A stretch of DNA of 64,000 nt. Origin: Brevundimonas goettingensis (GTDB taxonomy: Bacteria; Pseudomonadota; Alphaproteobacteria; Caulobacterales; Caulobacteraceae). Each line of letters opens with the position of its first letter. The stretch's first letter is position 1. The DNA lies in contig NZ_CP062222.1 in the NCBI RefSeq assembly GCF_017487405.1, positions 977,001-1,041,000 of the forward strand, read 5' to 3'. Under the pieces are notes generated by a model that saw only the letters and a program-made list of their open reading frames with translations, searched no databases and was not told the origin of the DNA. Of this stretch, positions 53,892-64,000 are shown one piece after another. The translations under genes and the position numbers were made by a program.

Positions 53892-55421
53892 ATGGCCAAC
53901 AATCCCCACCGCCCGATCCGCAAGATCTGCATCGTCGGCGGCGGCACCGCCGGCTGGATGGCCGCGGCCCTGATGTCCGAGCACTTCAAGGGAACGATGG
54001 GCGCCATCGAGGTGGTCGAGTCCGACGACATTTCGACCGTCGGGGTGGGTGAATCGACCGTTCCGCCCCTGCTCGAGCTGATCGCCAAGCTGGGTATCAA
54101 CGAACAGGAATTCATCCGCGAGACCCAGGGCACTTTCAAGCTGGGCATCGACTTCCGCGACTGGCGGGTGAAGGGCGAGAACTATTTCCACCCGTTCGGC
54201 GATCTCGGCGCGCGGGTCGATCTGTCCGACTTCTACCAGCTGTGGCTCAAGGCCAGGGCCAACGGCTATCAGGGGCCGCTGCAGGACTTCGCCCCCGCCG
54301 CCGTGATGGCGCGCGAGCGCAAATTCATGCTGCCGTACAAGGCTCCGAACACCCCGATCGCCAGCGCCAGCTATGCGCTGCATTTCGATGCCAAGCTGGT
54401 GGCCCGCTATCTGCGCAAATACGCCGAGGCGCGGGGCGTGAAGCGCACCGAGGGCATGGTTCAGGACGTCGCCCTGCTGCCGAACGGCTTTGTCGAGAAG
54501 CTGATCCTCAAGGACGGCCGGACCATCGACGCGGACTTCTTCATCGACTGCTCGGGCTTCCGCAGCCTGCTGATCGGCAAGGCGATGCAGACCGGTTTCC
54601 ACGACTGGTCCGACTGGCTGCTGTGCGACCGGGCCGTGGCCCTGCAGATCGAGAACGAGACCCCGCCCATGCCGGTCACCCGGGCTCAGGCCATGGACTG
54701 CGGCTGGCGCTGGGTCATCCCGCTGCAGCACCGCAGCGGCACGGGCTATGTCTTCTCCAGCAAGCATCTGAGCGATGACGAGGCGACCGCGGCCCTGCTG
54801 GCCCAGTGCGAGGGCAAGCCCGTGACCAAGCCGTGGATCGTGCCGTTCAAGACGGGCGTGCGGGAGAAGCTGTGGGAGAAGAACGTTCTCGGTATCGGCC
54901 TGGCGGGCGGCTTCATCGAGCCGCTGGAATCCACCGCGATCCATCTGATCTATCGCGGCATGGACTTCTTCTTCCGCTTCCTGCCCGACCGCGACTGCGA
55001 TCCGGCCCTGGCCGCCGAGTACAATCGCCGCATGATCGCCGACTACGAGGAGATCCGCGACTTCGTGATCCTGCACTACTGCACGACCCAGAGGGAAGAC
55101 ACGCCCTTCTGGCGCGAGGTGAAGGCCATGGAGCCGCCGGCCTCCCTGAAGCGCAAGATCGAGCTGTTCCGCGTCAACGGGACGCGAGCGGAGGGCCTGG
55201 ACGAGCTGTTCCGCGCCGTCAGCTGGCAGTCGGTGATGGAGGGGATGGGCGTCCATCCGCGCGGCTATCACCCGCTGGTCGACCGCATTCCGTTCGAGAA
55301 CGTGCCCGAGCAGCTGGATCACGCGCGGGAAATGCTCCGCCGCGTCGTCGCCGACCTGCCCACCCAGGAAGAGTTCATCGCCCGGCACTGTGCGGCGGTG
55401 ACGCCGGAAATGGCGGCCTGA
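53892..55421 (+). CDS. Flavin-dependent tryptophan-type halogenase 3
   Basis: A 509-residue halogenase starting with ATG 53892, 11 bases after halogenase 2. It has GGGTAGWMAAAL for FAD, Lys83 (FKLGIDF), the intact WRWVIP signature with Trp272 and Trp274, and Glu346 (FIEPLES). The tail TQREDTPFWREV is close to halogenase 1 (TQRDDTPFWRHV). It is more similar to halogenase 1 than to 2 in these motifs. Two different halogenases coupled to one another imply sequential or heteromeric halogenation of a ligand, but that is inference. Confidence 0.9.
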   Translation: MANNPHRPIRKICIVGGGTAGWMAAALMSEHFKGTMGAIEVVESDDISTVGVGESTVPPLLELIAKLGINEQEFIRETQGTFKLGIDFRDWRVKGENYFHPFGDLGARVDLSDFYQLWLKARANGYQGPLQDFAPAAVMARERKFMLPYKAPNTPIASASYALHFDAKLVARYLRKYAEARGVKRTEGMVQDVALLPNGFVEKLILKDGRTIDADFFIDCSGFRSLLIGKAMQTGFHDWSDWLLCDRAVALQIENETPPMPVTRAQAMDCGWRWVIPLQHRSGTGYVFSSKHLSDDEATAALLAQCEGKPVTKPWIVPFKTGVREKLWEKNVLGIGLAGGFIEPLESTAIHLIYRGMDFFFRFLPDRDCDPALAAEYNRRMIADYEEIRDFVILHYCTTQREDTPFWREVKAMEPPASLKRKIELFRVNGTRAEGLDELFRAVSWQSVMEGMGVHPRGYHPLVDRIPFENVPEQLDHAREMLRRVVADLPTQEEFIARHCAAVTPEMAA

Positions 55422-55511
55422 ATCGTATGATCTTTGCCGGGACGGGCGCGGCGGGATCGGCTAGCGTGACCTTATGAGTGGACTCAGCGGACAGCCGGGG
55501 AACGGAACAGC

Positions 55512-56552
55512 GTGCGTCGCCCGGTAACGATCAAACACGTCGCCGCCGAGGCCGGGGTCTCGCTGCAGACCGTCTCGCGGGTCATCAACAATGGGCCCAA
55601 CGTCCGTCCGGAGGTGCGTGAGCGCGTCAATGAAGCCGTGGCCAAGCTGGGCTATGTGCCCAGTATCGCGGCCCAGCGCATGGGCGGCTCGCGGTCCTGG
55701 CTGCTGCTGGCCCTGAACGACCGTGACCGCACCATCGAGGGCTGGCGTCTGGGCGAGGGCACCGACTGGGTCGATAAGATGCTGATGGGCGGGATGCTGG
55801 AGTGCGCCGAGCACGGCTACCGCATGATCTTCGAACTGGTCGACACCCATTCGAACCATGTCGAGCGCGAGGTTCGGGCGGCGATCTCGGCCCTTCACCC
55901 CGACGGCGTCATCCTGACCCCGCCACATTCCGACAATCCGCTGATCATCGACCTGCTGGTCCAGCTGGGCCTGCCGTTCGCGCGGATCGGCTCGGTCGTC
56001 GACGGCCCAGGCTTCGCCATCACCATGGACGACCGCGCGGCGGGCAAGGCCGCGACGGATCACCTGCTGGACCTCGGGCACACCCGCATCGGCTTCATCA
56101 CCGGCAGCGACGAATGGGCCATCAGCGGGGCGCGTCTGGACGGCTACAAACAGGCGATGACGGAGCGAGGCCTGGCCATCGACGAGGCCCTGATCGGGCG
56201 CGGCGACTTCTCGTTCGAATCCGGCACGGCGGCGATGGAGGCCTTCTGCGAACTGGCTGAGCCCCCGACGGCCCTGGTGGCCTCCAATGACCAGATGGGG
56301 CTGGCGGCGCTGCGGGTCATCAACAGCCGGGGGCTGAAGTCGCCCGAGAACCTGGCCATCGTCAGCTTCGACGACACCCCCATCGTCAAATTCAGTCATC
56401 CGCCCCTGACGGCCATCGTCCAGCCTATTGCGGCGATGACGGCCGAAGCCTCGCGCCTCTTGATCCGGGCCAAGGCGGGGGACGCTGATCTGCCCGATGC
56501 GGTGGTCGTGCCCTTCGGTCTGGCGATCCGGGACTCCACTCGGCGCGCCTGA
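55512..56552 (+). CDS. LacI-family regulator of the beta-glucoside locus
   Basis: A 346-residue regulator starting with GTG at 55512. The helix-turn-helix is [26 protein letters not shown], with the hinge [22 protein letters not shown]. The sensor domain has [16 protein letters not shown] ends of the small helix, [15 protein letters not shown] and [19 protein letters not shown] at the dimer side. It is the last gene of the locus, directly after halogenase 3 on the same strand. It is the best candidate to bind operators A and B, although the LacI protein at 30765 cannot be excluded. Ligand: probably cellobiose or another beta-glucoside. Confidence 0.9.
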   Translation: MRRPVTIKHVAAEAGVSLQTVSRVINNGPNVRPEVRERVNEAVAKLGYVPSIAAQRMGGSRSWLLLALNDRDRTIEGWRLGEGTDWVDKMLMGGMLECAEHGYRMIFELVDTHSNHVEREVRAAISALHPDGVILTPPHSDNPLIIDLLVQLGLPFARIGSVVDGPGFAITMDDRAAGKAATDHLLDLGHTRIGFITGSDEWAISGARLDGYKQAMTERGLAIDEALIGRGDFSFESGTAAMEAFCELAEPPTALVASNDQMGLAALRVINSRGLKSPENLAIVSFDDTPIVKFSHPPLTAIVQPIAAMTAEASRLLIRAKAGDADLPDAVVVPFGLAIRDSTRRA

Positions 56553-56595
56553 GGCCCTACACCGACGTCAAAACAAGACTCGGAGGCGACCCCCA

Positions 56596-57891
56596 ATGGC
56601 GAATGCGCGAGCCTATCTGCCCGGCTTCGGCAATCACGGCGTGTCAGAGGCCGTGCCCGGCGCCCTGCCGGAGGGCCAGAACTCGCCCCAGCGCGCGCCG
56701 TTCGGCCTCTATGCCGAGCAGCTGTCCGGCACGGCCTTCACCGCCCCGCGGCACGAGAACCGGCGCAGCTGGCTCTATCGCCTGCGCCCGACCGCCAACC
56801 ATCCGCCGTTCCAGCCGTGGCTGGGCGGTAGTCTGCTCAAATCCGGTCCGTTCGAGCGGCCGCCGACGCCCAACCGGTTGCGTTGGGATCCTCTGCCCAT
56901 GCCGACGGCGCCGACCGACTTCGTGGAGGGTCTGGTCACCTATGGCGGCAACGGCGAGGTGGGCCAGAACGCCGGCATCGGCGTGCACCTCTACGCCTGC
57001 AACCGCTCCATGGAGGGGCGGGTCTTCTTCAACGCCGATGGCGAACTGCTGATCGTGCCGCAGGAAGGCGGGCTGGTGATCACCACCGAATTCGGGATCA
57101 TCGACCTGGAGCCGGAGCAGATCGCGGTCATCCCGCGCGGCGTCCGCATCCGCGTCGCCCTGATGGGGCCGCAGGCGCGGGGATACATCTGCGAGAACTA
57201 TGGCGCCCTGTTCCGCCTGCCGGACCTCGGCCCGATCGGCTCCAACGGCCTGGCCAATCCGCGCGACTTCGAAACGCCGATCGCGGCCTATGAGGACGTC
57301 GAGGGCGGGGTCGAGCTGATCCAGAAATTCCAGGGTGAGCTGTGGTCCACGATGCTGGACCATTCGCCGTTCGACGTGGTCGCCTGGCACGGCAATCTGG
57401 CGCCCTATCGCTATGACCTGCGGCGGTTCAACACGATCAACACGGTCAGCTACGACCACCCCGATCCGTCGATCTTCACGGTCCTGACCAGTCCGTCGGA
57501 CACACCGGGGACGGCCAACTGCGACTTCGTCATCTTCCCGCCGCGCTGGATGGTGGCCGAGGCGACGTTCCGGCCGCCGTGGTTCCACCGCAACGTGATG
57601 AGCGAGTTCATGGGGCTGATCCACGGCGCCTATGACGCCAAGGAGGGCGGCTTCGCCCCCGGCGGCGCTTCGCTGCACAATTGTATGAGCGGTCACGGGC
57701 CGGATCAGGCCAGCTACGTCAAGGCGGTCGAGGCGGACCTCAAGCCGATGAAGATCGAGAACACCATGGCCTTCATGTTCGAGAGCCGCTGGGTCATCCG
57801 CCCGACGGACCACGCCATGGAGGCCCCGACCATGCAGCTGGACTATGACGACGTCTGGTCGGATTTCGACAAGGGCAAGCCGACGGGGTAG
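56596..57891 (+). CDS. hmgA: Homogentisate 1,2-dioxygenase
   Basis: A 431-residue homogentisate dioxygenase with GGAGG upstream of ATG 56596. It begins [27 protein letters not shown] and contains [13 protein letters not shown] and [16 protein letters not shown], a standard start for HmgA. The cupin-fold core has the iron ligands His, Glu and His in the regions [26 protein letters not shown] (first His and Glu) and [14 protein letters not shown]. The C-terminus has [18 protein letters not shown]. It opens the ring of homogentisate in tyrosine degradation with molecular oxygen. It stands outside the sugar loci. Confidence 0.96.
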   Translation: MANARAYLPGFGNHGVSEAVPGALPEGQNSPQRAPFGLYAEQLSGTAFTAPRHENRRSWLYRLRPTANHPPFQPWLGGSLLKSGPFERPPTPNRLRWDPLPMPTAPTDFVEGLVTYGGNGEVGQNAGIGVHLYACNRSMEGRVFFNADGELLIVPQEGGLVITTEFGIIDLEPEQIAVIPRGVRIRVALMGPQARGYICENYGALFRLPDLGPIGSNGLANPRDFETPIAAYEDVEGGVELIQKFQGELWSTMLDHSPFDVVAWHGNLAPYRYDLRRFNTINTVSYDHPDPSIFTVLTSPSDTPGTANCDFVIFPPRWMVAEATFRPPWFHRNVMSEFMGLIHGAYDAKEGGFAPGGASLHNCMSGHGPDQASYVKAVEADLKPMKIENTMAFMFESRWVIRPTDHAMEAPTMQLDYDDVWSDFDKGKPTG

Positions 57892-58246
57892 GGCGGCAAA
57901 CGACCGGCCCGGCGAGGTGACTGGTGGTGAATACGCCGGACCGGCCGCCGCAAGGCGAGGCTCAAGGTCTTTTGGACTGTGGGCCATGCCCTGAAGATGA
58001 TCTTGCAGATCAATGTGACGGCTGTCACCTAACTTTGGTTATATTTACCAACAATTTCAAATAGACACGGCCAGCGGGTAATGTTCCGTTGTTCCCGTTT
58101 CGGCTATGAAGCGGCCATTCGGACCCGGATCGGAGCCTGGGTCCTGGCCCCTTTGGATCGCGCCATGCGCGGCGAAGGCGTGGCGAAAAGGAAAAGGCCG
58201 GGGAGGGGGCTCCCCGGCCTTTTCTGTTTCAGGAACTCCGCGCGCC
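57892..58246. other. 355-base gap with an AT-rich segment and a terminator
   Basis: Between hmgA and msrA lies a low-GC stretch at about 58010-58080 with a perfect GTGAC-N4-GTCAC palindrome (58015-58028), then a GC-rich 110-base part ending in the strong terminator at 58192. There is no convincing protein. The layout of promoter-like AT-rich DNA followed by a terminator fits a small RNA on the plus strand, but this is a guess. Confidence 0.4.
58192..58223. terminator. Bidirectional rho-independent terminator
   Basis: AAAAGGCCGGGGAG (58192-58205) and CTCCCCGGCCTTTT (58210-58223) form a perfect 14-bp stem with a GGGG loop, and T/A runs on both sides. It ends msrA on the minus strand, 24 bases past its stop, and would also end any plus-strand transcript from the gap. 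Confidence 0.9.
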
Positions 58247-58765
58247 TCAGGAGGCGGCGGCTTCCGCACGGACGGGCAGGGTCCAGTTCGGGCGGATGAA
58301 GTGGCAGGTATAGCCGTCGGGCAGGCGCTCCAGATAATCCTGGTGCTCGGGCTCGGCCTCCCAGAAAGGGCCGGCCGCCGTTACCTCGGTCACCACCTTG
58401 CCGGGCCAGATGCCCGAGGCGTCGACATCGGCGATCGTGTCCAGCGCGACCGCCTTCTGCTCGTCCGAGGTGTAGAAGATGGCCGAGCGGTAGCTGGTCC
58501 CGATGTCATTGCCCTGACGGTTCAGGGTCGACGGATCGTGGATCTGGAAGAAGAACTCCAGCAGGCGGCGATAGGTGATGACCTCGGGATCGAAGATGAT
58601 CTCGATGGCCTCGGCGTGGGTCCCGTGGTTGCGATAGGTGGCGTTGGGCACGTCGCCGCCGGAATAGCCGACGCGGGTCTCCAGCACGCCCGGATAGCGG
58701 CGCAGCAGGTCCTGCACGCCCCAGAAACAGCCTCCGGCCAGGATCGCGGTTTCGGTTTTGGCCAT
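58247..58765 (-). CDS. msrA: Peptide methionine-S-sulfoxide reductase MsrA
   Basis: A 172-residue MsrA. ATG 58765 has AAGGAG upstream. The active-site motif is AGGCFWGVQ with the catalytic Cys, followed by [20 protein letters not shown], typical of the family. The end has [19 protein letters not shown]. No second Cys near the C-terminus (the usual recycling Cys) is obvious, although TCHF provides one. It reduces methionine sulfoxide in proteins and small molecules, using thioredoxin. It is transcribed alone and ends with the terminator at 58192. Confidence 0.96.
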   Translation of the reverse strand: MAKTETAILAGGCFWGVQDLLRRYPGVLETRVGYSGGDVPNATYRNHGTHAEAIEIIFDPEVITYRRLLEFFFQIHDPSTLNRQGNDIGTSYRSAIFYTSDEQKAVALDTIADVDASGIWPGKVVTEVTAAGPFWEAEPEHQDYLERLPDGYTCHFIRPNWTLPVRAEAAAS

Positions 58766-58896
58766 GTCTGTCGCTCCTTGATCAGTTCGCACGGATAGAT
58801 AGGACGCGCCGCCGTCCGGAAAAAGGGGCCGCCTGGATCGAACCGGCGAGGAACGGCGCGCTTCGTCACGGGTTTCCGCAGTCCACGGAGACAGAG

Positions 58897-59160
58897 ATGG
58901 CCCGATACTTCTTCCACACGCTCGACGGCGAATGCGTTCGCGATGAACTGGGCGAGGAGCTCGCCGGCGACGACGCCGCCCGGGAGGAGGCGCTGGTCGT
59001 CTTCGGGGAACTGCTGCAGCACTGCGGTCACAAATTCTGGCACTCAGGCACGTTCAGCGTGATCGCCACCAACGAGCAGCGGGAGGTCGTCATCGCCCTC
59101 ACGGCCCAGGCCTCGACGGACCTGCCCGACGATGATCGCGCCTCTGCCCTGGTCGGCTAG
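58897..59160 (+). CDS. DUF6894-family small protein
   Basis: An 87-residue protein. The start [22 protein letters not shown] is the hallmark of DUF6894 proteins, which are common in alphaproteobacteria and of unknown function. The frame ends exactly one base before the Crp-type gene starts (TAG then ATG), so the two are probably co-transcribed. GGAGA lies ahead of the ATG. Confidence 0.8.
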   Translation: MARYFFHTLDGECVRDELGEELAGDDAAREEALVVFGELLQHCGHKFWHSGTFSVIATNEQREVVIALTAQASTDLPDDDRASALVG

Positions 59161-59880
59161 ATGAAGAACGCCCTGATCGAAAAACTGGCGCGCCGCGACG
59201 TTCTGGACGCGGTCGAGGAGGCCGCGATGGAGCGGGTGCTGGGACCATCGATCCGAGTGCCGGCCGGCCGTGACATCGTCAGCGAACACGTGCGCGTCGA
59301 ACAGAGCACCCTGATCATCAGCGGGTTTACGGCCCGCTACACCACCCTGGCGAACGGGCGGCGGCAGATCACCGAGATCAACATCACCGGCGACTTCATC
59401 GACCTGCACAGCCTCCTGATGAAGCAGATGGACCACGGCATCGTCGCCCTGACGGACTGCGTGATCGTCCACGCCAGCCACGCCGATCTGCGCAAGCTCA
59501 TCGACGCCCATGGCCATCTGGCGCGCCTCTTGTGGCTCGACACGGTGATCGACGCGGCCATCCACCGGCAGTGGCTGGTGGCCATGGGCCGGCGCAGCGC
59601 ACTGGCGCACCTCTGCCATCTGCTCTGCGAGATGTATCTCCGGCTTGAGGTCGTCGGGCAGGCTTGCCACCAGACGTTCGACCTGCCGCTCAGCCAGGCG
59701 GTGCTGGGCGATGCGCTCGGCCTGTCGACGGTCCACGTGAACCGGCTGATCGGCGAGCTTCGGTCCGAGGAGATCATCAGCTGGACCGGTGCGCGGATCA
59801 CCATTCTGCAATGGCATCGGCTGGCCGAGATCGCGGAGTTCGACCCCACCTATCTGCGTCTGCACCGCGAACCCACCTGA
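59161..59880 (+). CDS. Crp/Fnr-family transcription regulator
   Basis: A 239-residue regulator. The N-terminal part is a cyclic-nucleotide-binding-like beta-roll (IRVPAGRDIVSEHVRVEQS, FTARYTTLANGRRQITEINITGDFIDLHSLL), followed by the long dimerisation helix. The C-terminal winged helix-turn-helix is LSQAVLGDALGLSTVHVNRLIGELRSEEII, with no Fnr-type Cys cluster in the N-terminus. The ATG immediately follows the DUF6894 stop. The effector is unknown; such proteins in this group often react to redox or nutritional stress. Confidence 0.9.
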   Translation: MKNALIEKLARRDVLDAVEEAAMERVLGPSIRVPAGRDIVSEHVRVEQSTLIISGFTARYTTLANGRRQITEINITGDFIDLHSLLMKQMDHGIVALTDCVIVHASHADLRKLIDAHGHLARLLWLDTVIDAAIHRQWLVAMGRRSALAHLCHLLCEMYLRLEVVGQACHQTFDLPLSQAVLGDALGLSTVHVNRLIGELRSEEIISWTGARITILQWHRLAEIAEFDPTYLRLHREPT

Positions 59881-59942
59881 GAAACGAAGTGGGATTCACC
59901 TATGTTAATGCGCGCGGGAGTGGAGCGTCGCATCGGCGAGGG

Positions 59943-60506
59943 ATGATTTCTGATTTCCTCGATTCGGACGAACCCGGTCCGCCGTCTGTCGCCGCCAAGG
60001 GACTGCGGCGTGAGGCGGGGGTCGGCCCGGCCCGGGTCGAGGCCGGCGTTTTCATCGAAACCTCTCCGGCCGGGCGGCTGGCGCGGGTCGTCGGGCCGGG
60101 CGAGCCGATCCAGGACGAAGGCGTCTGGGCGACGGACGGGCGGTTTCGCGAATTGGACGCCGATCCCGCCGATCCGCGACAGGCCGCCGCCGTGGATCGC
60201 CGCGTCCGGGTCTTCAAGGCCCGGCTGGACTGTCTGATGTCCCACGCCGGCGCCGCCCGCCTGGCCGACCTTCTGGCCACGGTCCATGACCGGACGCAGG
60301 ACGAGCGGCTGGCCATCACCCAGCAGGAGCTTGGCGCCTTGGTCGGCCTGCGCCGTGCGACGGTCAATGAGGCGCTTCAGGCCCTGCAGGACCGCAAGAT
60401 CGTCCGCATCGGTCGGGGTCGGGTGGACATCTGCAACCCGGAGGGTCTGGCCGCGGCGGCCTGCGGCTGTGAGAGCGGTCTCGCCGATCCCGACATGGGC
60501 TCATAG
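59943..60506 (+). CDS. Truncated Crp-family regulator with HTH only
   Basis: A 187-residue protein with a poor ribosome site (GAGGG touching the ATG). The C-terminal 85 residues match the Crp winged helix: LADLLATVHDRTQDERLAITQQELGALVGLRRATVNEALQALQDRKIVRIGRGRV, ending ACGC. The N-terminal ~95 residues are too short for a full cyclic-nucleotide beta-roll and show no clear fold. It could be a degenerate regulator or one with a novel short sensor. It lies 62 bases after the other Crp gene and may be co-transcribed. Confidence 0.75.
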   Translation: MISDFLDSDEPGPPSVAAKGLRREAGVGPARVEAGVFIETSPAGRLARVVGPGEPIQDEGVWATDGRFRELDADPADPRQAAAVDRRVRVFKARLDCLMSHAGAARLADLLATVHDRTQDERLAITQQELGALVGLRRATVNEALQALQDRKIVRIGRGRVDICNPEGLAAAACGCESGLADPDMGS

Positions 60507-60528
60507 GCGGAGATCAGGGGAGGGGGCG

Positions 60529-60618
60529 TGGCGGACAGAGAGGGATTCGAACCCTCGGTAGGCTTTCACCTACACACGCTTTCCAAGCGTGCGCGATCGA
60601 CCACTCCGCCACCTGTCC
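60529..60618 (-). tRNA. tRNA-Ser(GGA)
   Basis: A 90-base serine tRNA on the minus strand. The acceptor stem pairs GGACAGG with the TCTGTCC end, followed by discriminator G and an encoded CCA. The anticodon loop TTGGAAA gives GGA, the T arm is GAGGGTTCGAATCCCTC, and a long variable arm (GTAGG/CCTAC) is present, as required for serine. It reads UCC and UCU codons. Confidence 0.97.
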
Positions 60619-60751
60619 GTTTCCACGACATGCCCGAGGGCCGTACGCAGCGCCGGATGGTCTCTCCGGCGGGAGGCGAGGCTGATAGAACAGCCCGCGC
60701 ACATCGGCAAGCGCCGCGTGGCCCCCGGATGAAGTTTTCAGCGCGGACCGC

Positions 60752-62689
<1,938 letters not shown>

Positions 62690-63008
62690 CAGCGTCGCCT
62701 CGGGTCTCGGTTTCTGCGTGGGCCGTAGGCCCGGAGCGGTTGATTTCCGCCGCCCGCACCGAACATCAAGCCCCGGCCCGGGTCCAGTCCCGCATCGGGC
62801 GGCAGGGACGATTTGCACCCCGGACAGTGTCGCGAATCTGACCCGGTCGGGACGAGTTTCTTTTCCGGCGGGGTTTCGGGTTTGTGCGGACTTGTTCGAG
62901 GGGCGGGAGTGACCCTAGAGTGTGCTCAGGCATGGGGGCGCCAGTAAACACGGACAGGGCAGGGGCGACGGTTCGTCCCGTGTCAGGCCTGTTCGCGGCG
63001 GAGCTGTA
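62690..63008. other. Intergenic region between acs and the pseudokinase gene
   Basis: A 319-base divergent promoter region. GGAG lies five bases before the pseudokinase ATG at 63009 and GAGG before the acs ATG. No clear operator, hairpin or gene is seen; the frame at 62718-62912 has no family features. Confidence 0.4.
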
Positions 63009-64000
63009 ATGACGTCGGATCGACGCCAGACCGTGCTGAAGCTGGTTTCAGCGAACCGCGCCCAATCCGTCGGTGACGTCTGGACGCACGAGGCCGCCGA
63101 CGAGCGCGTGCGTCTCTACTGGCCGGCCGGGATTCTGGTGCGCAGCGAGACTGGCGAACCGGTGATCGCCAATCCCGACTGGGCCGAAGCCTATGAGGCC
63201 GGGCGGCGCGCCTTCCTGGCCCAGGCGACGGCTCTGGCGAGCCTGTCCCATCCGAATGTGGGGACGATCCGGACCATCTCCGATCTCGACGACCTGGCGG
63301 TGGTGCGGACGACACCGATGGGCGTCAGTCTCGCCGCACGACTCGGTGGCGGGGCGGTGGTCCGGCCCAAGGCGGTGCTGGCCCTCGCCGCTGATCTGGC
63401 CGCGGGGCTGGAGGCCATTCACGCCCGGGGGCAGCTGCATCTGAACCTCGCGCCCAATAGCATCGGCGTCGGGACGGGGCGGGCGGTGCTGTACGACCCT
63501 TCCGTCGACCGGCGGCGGTTCATCCCTCTCGTCCGGCGTCTCGACGGCCTGTTCCGGCCGGGCCTGGCGCCGTTCGAGGCCCAGGACGCGACCGAGAGCG
63601 CGCCCCTGGTTCCCGCGACCGACCTCTATGGCCTGTGCGCCGTCCTCTATCGAGTGATCACGGGACGCGATGCGCCCGACTGGTTCGGCTGGACCGACGA
63701 GACCCGACTGTCGGCCCGTCCGGAGGCCGCCGACTATCCGACCGCCTTCATCGCCGCCGTCGAGACGGGGCTGTCGCGCAACGCCGCCGACCGGTTCGCC
63801 ACCGTCGGTGACTGGCGCGCGGTCGCGGGACTGGCGGAGGCGCCGCCGCTGGAGGGGCGGGTCTGGTTCGATGCGGTGGAGGATCTGAACGTCCCGCCGA
63901 CCCCGCCCGACGATCTGGCTCTGGCTCCGCCGCCCGTGAAGCCCGACCCCGCGCCGGTGGTCGAGGACCTGGGCGCGCTCCGGCCCACGCCGACGCCGGA
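63009..64000 (+). CDS. Ser/Thr protein-kinase-like pseudokinase (partial)
   Basis: The reading frame starts with ATG at 63009 and has no stop before the window ends. Its first ~280 residues match the eukaryotic-type kinase fold: ALASLSHPNVGTIRTI (kinase alpha-C/beta4), then the catalytic loop and subdomain IX, PATDLYGLCAVLYRVITGRDAP, and XI, SRNAADRFATVGDWRAV. Key residues are lost: HRD is His144-Leu145-Asn146, the catalytic Asp is Asn, the following Lys is Ala, the metal Asn is Ser, DFG is Asp-Pro-Ser (163-165), and no VAIK Lys is seen (VRLYWP). It is followed by a Pro-rich linker. It is probably a scaffold or ligand-binding protein. Confidence 0.8.
   Translation, partial: MTSDRRQTVLKLVSANRAQSVGDVWTHEAADERVRLYWPAGILVRSETGEPVIANPDWAEAYEAGRRAFLAQATALASLSHPNVGTIRTISDLDDLAVVRTTPMGVSLAARLGGGAVVRPKAVLALAADLAAGLEAIHARGQLHLNLAPNSIGVGTGRAVLYDPSVDRRRFIPLVRRLDGLFRPGLAPFEAQDATESAPLVPATDLYGLCAVLYRVITGRDAPDWFGWTDETRLSARPEAADYPTAFIAAVETGLSRNAADRFATVGDWRAVAGLAEAPPLEGRVWFDAVEDLNVPPTPPDDLALAPPPVKPDPAPVVEDLGALRPTPTP

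Noticed and set aside
58081..58299. 72-codon open frame in the gap before msrA
   Set aside because: It runs through the strong terminator and into the antisense of msrA; Arg-rich translation without features.
62718..62912. 64-codon open frame between acs and the pseudokinase
   Set aside because: No ribosome site or family pattern; sits in a divergent promoter region.

Overview
The window reads as chromosomal DNA of a GC-rich alphaproteobacterium of the Caulobacterales, most likely Brevundimonas or a close relative. The evidence is the very high GC at third codon positions, long TonB-dependent receptors of the Xanthomonas/Caulobacter type, flavin-dependent halogenases sitting next to those receptors, and a Caulobacter-style maltodextrin locus. 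All functions were assigned by reading motifs, gene order and ribosome binding sites; no database search was run.

Left part (1-23.6 kb) is mixed housekeeping and envelope biology. It holds small secreted or lipoproteins, a DUF4239 membrane protein, a HAD-like protein whose catalytic aspartate is replaced, a divergent histidine kinase/NarL-type regulator pair, a formylglycine-generating enzyme, a DUF4136 lipoprotein whose ribosome binding site lies in a perfect hairpin, an ArsR/SRPBCC operon with a double operator, a tricorn-type protease, the ydbH-ynbE-ydbL envelope lipid-transport set, an ECF sigma/FecR/STN-receptor signalling system, a glycan-modification group (beta-propeller protein, GT4 glycosyltransferase, methyltransferase) and an MHS-type symporter.

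Middle part (23.7-41 kb) is an alpha-glucan utilisation locus. A four-gene operon with overlapping reading frames encodes a GH97 alpha-glucosidase (Tat-exported), an SLC45-like sugar transporter, an esterase and a GH15 glucoamylase. A divergent LacI regulator, an alpha-amylase/GH13 alpha-glucosidase pair, and an outer-membrane receptor follow. Maltodextrins would enter through the receptor, be cut in the periplasm, cross by the transporter and be finished in the cytoplasm. A halogenase and an overlapping cupin/JmjC-like gene follow the receptor.

Right part (41-56.6 kb) is a parallel beta-glucoside locus: two exported GH3 enzymes with near-identical LacI-type operators upstream, an antiporter, an MFS transporter, a second receptor, two more halogenases and a second LacI regulator. 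The repeated pairing of receptor, halogenase(s), glycosidases and LacI regulator is the most intriguing feature of the window.

The end (56.6-64 kb) carries hmgA, msrA, a DUF6894 gene, two Crp-family genes (one lacking most of the sensor domain), tRNA-Ser(GGA), acs, and the start of a pseudokinase gene running off the window.
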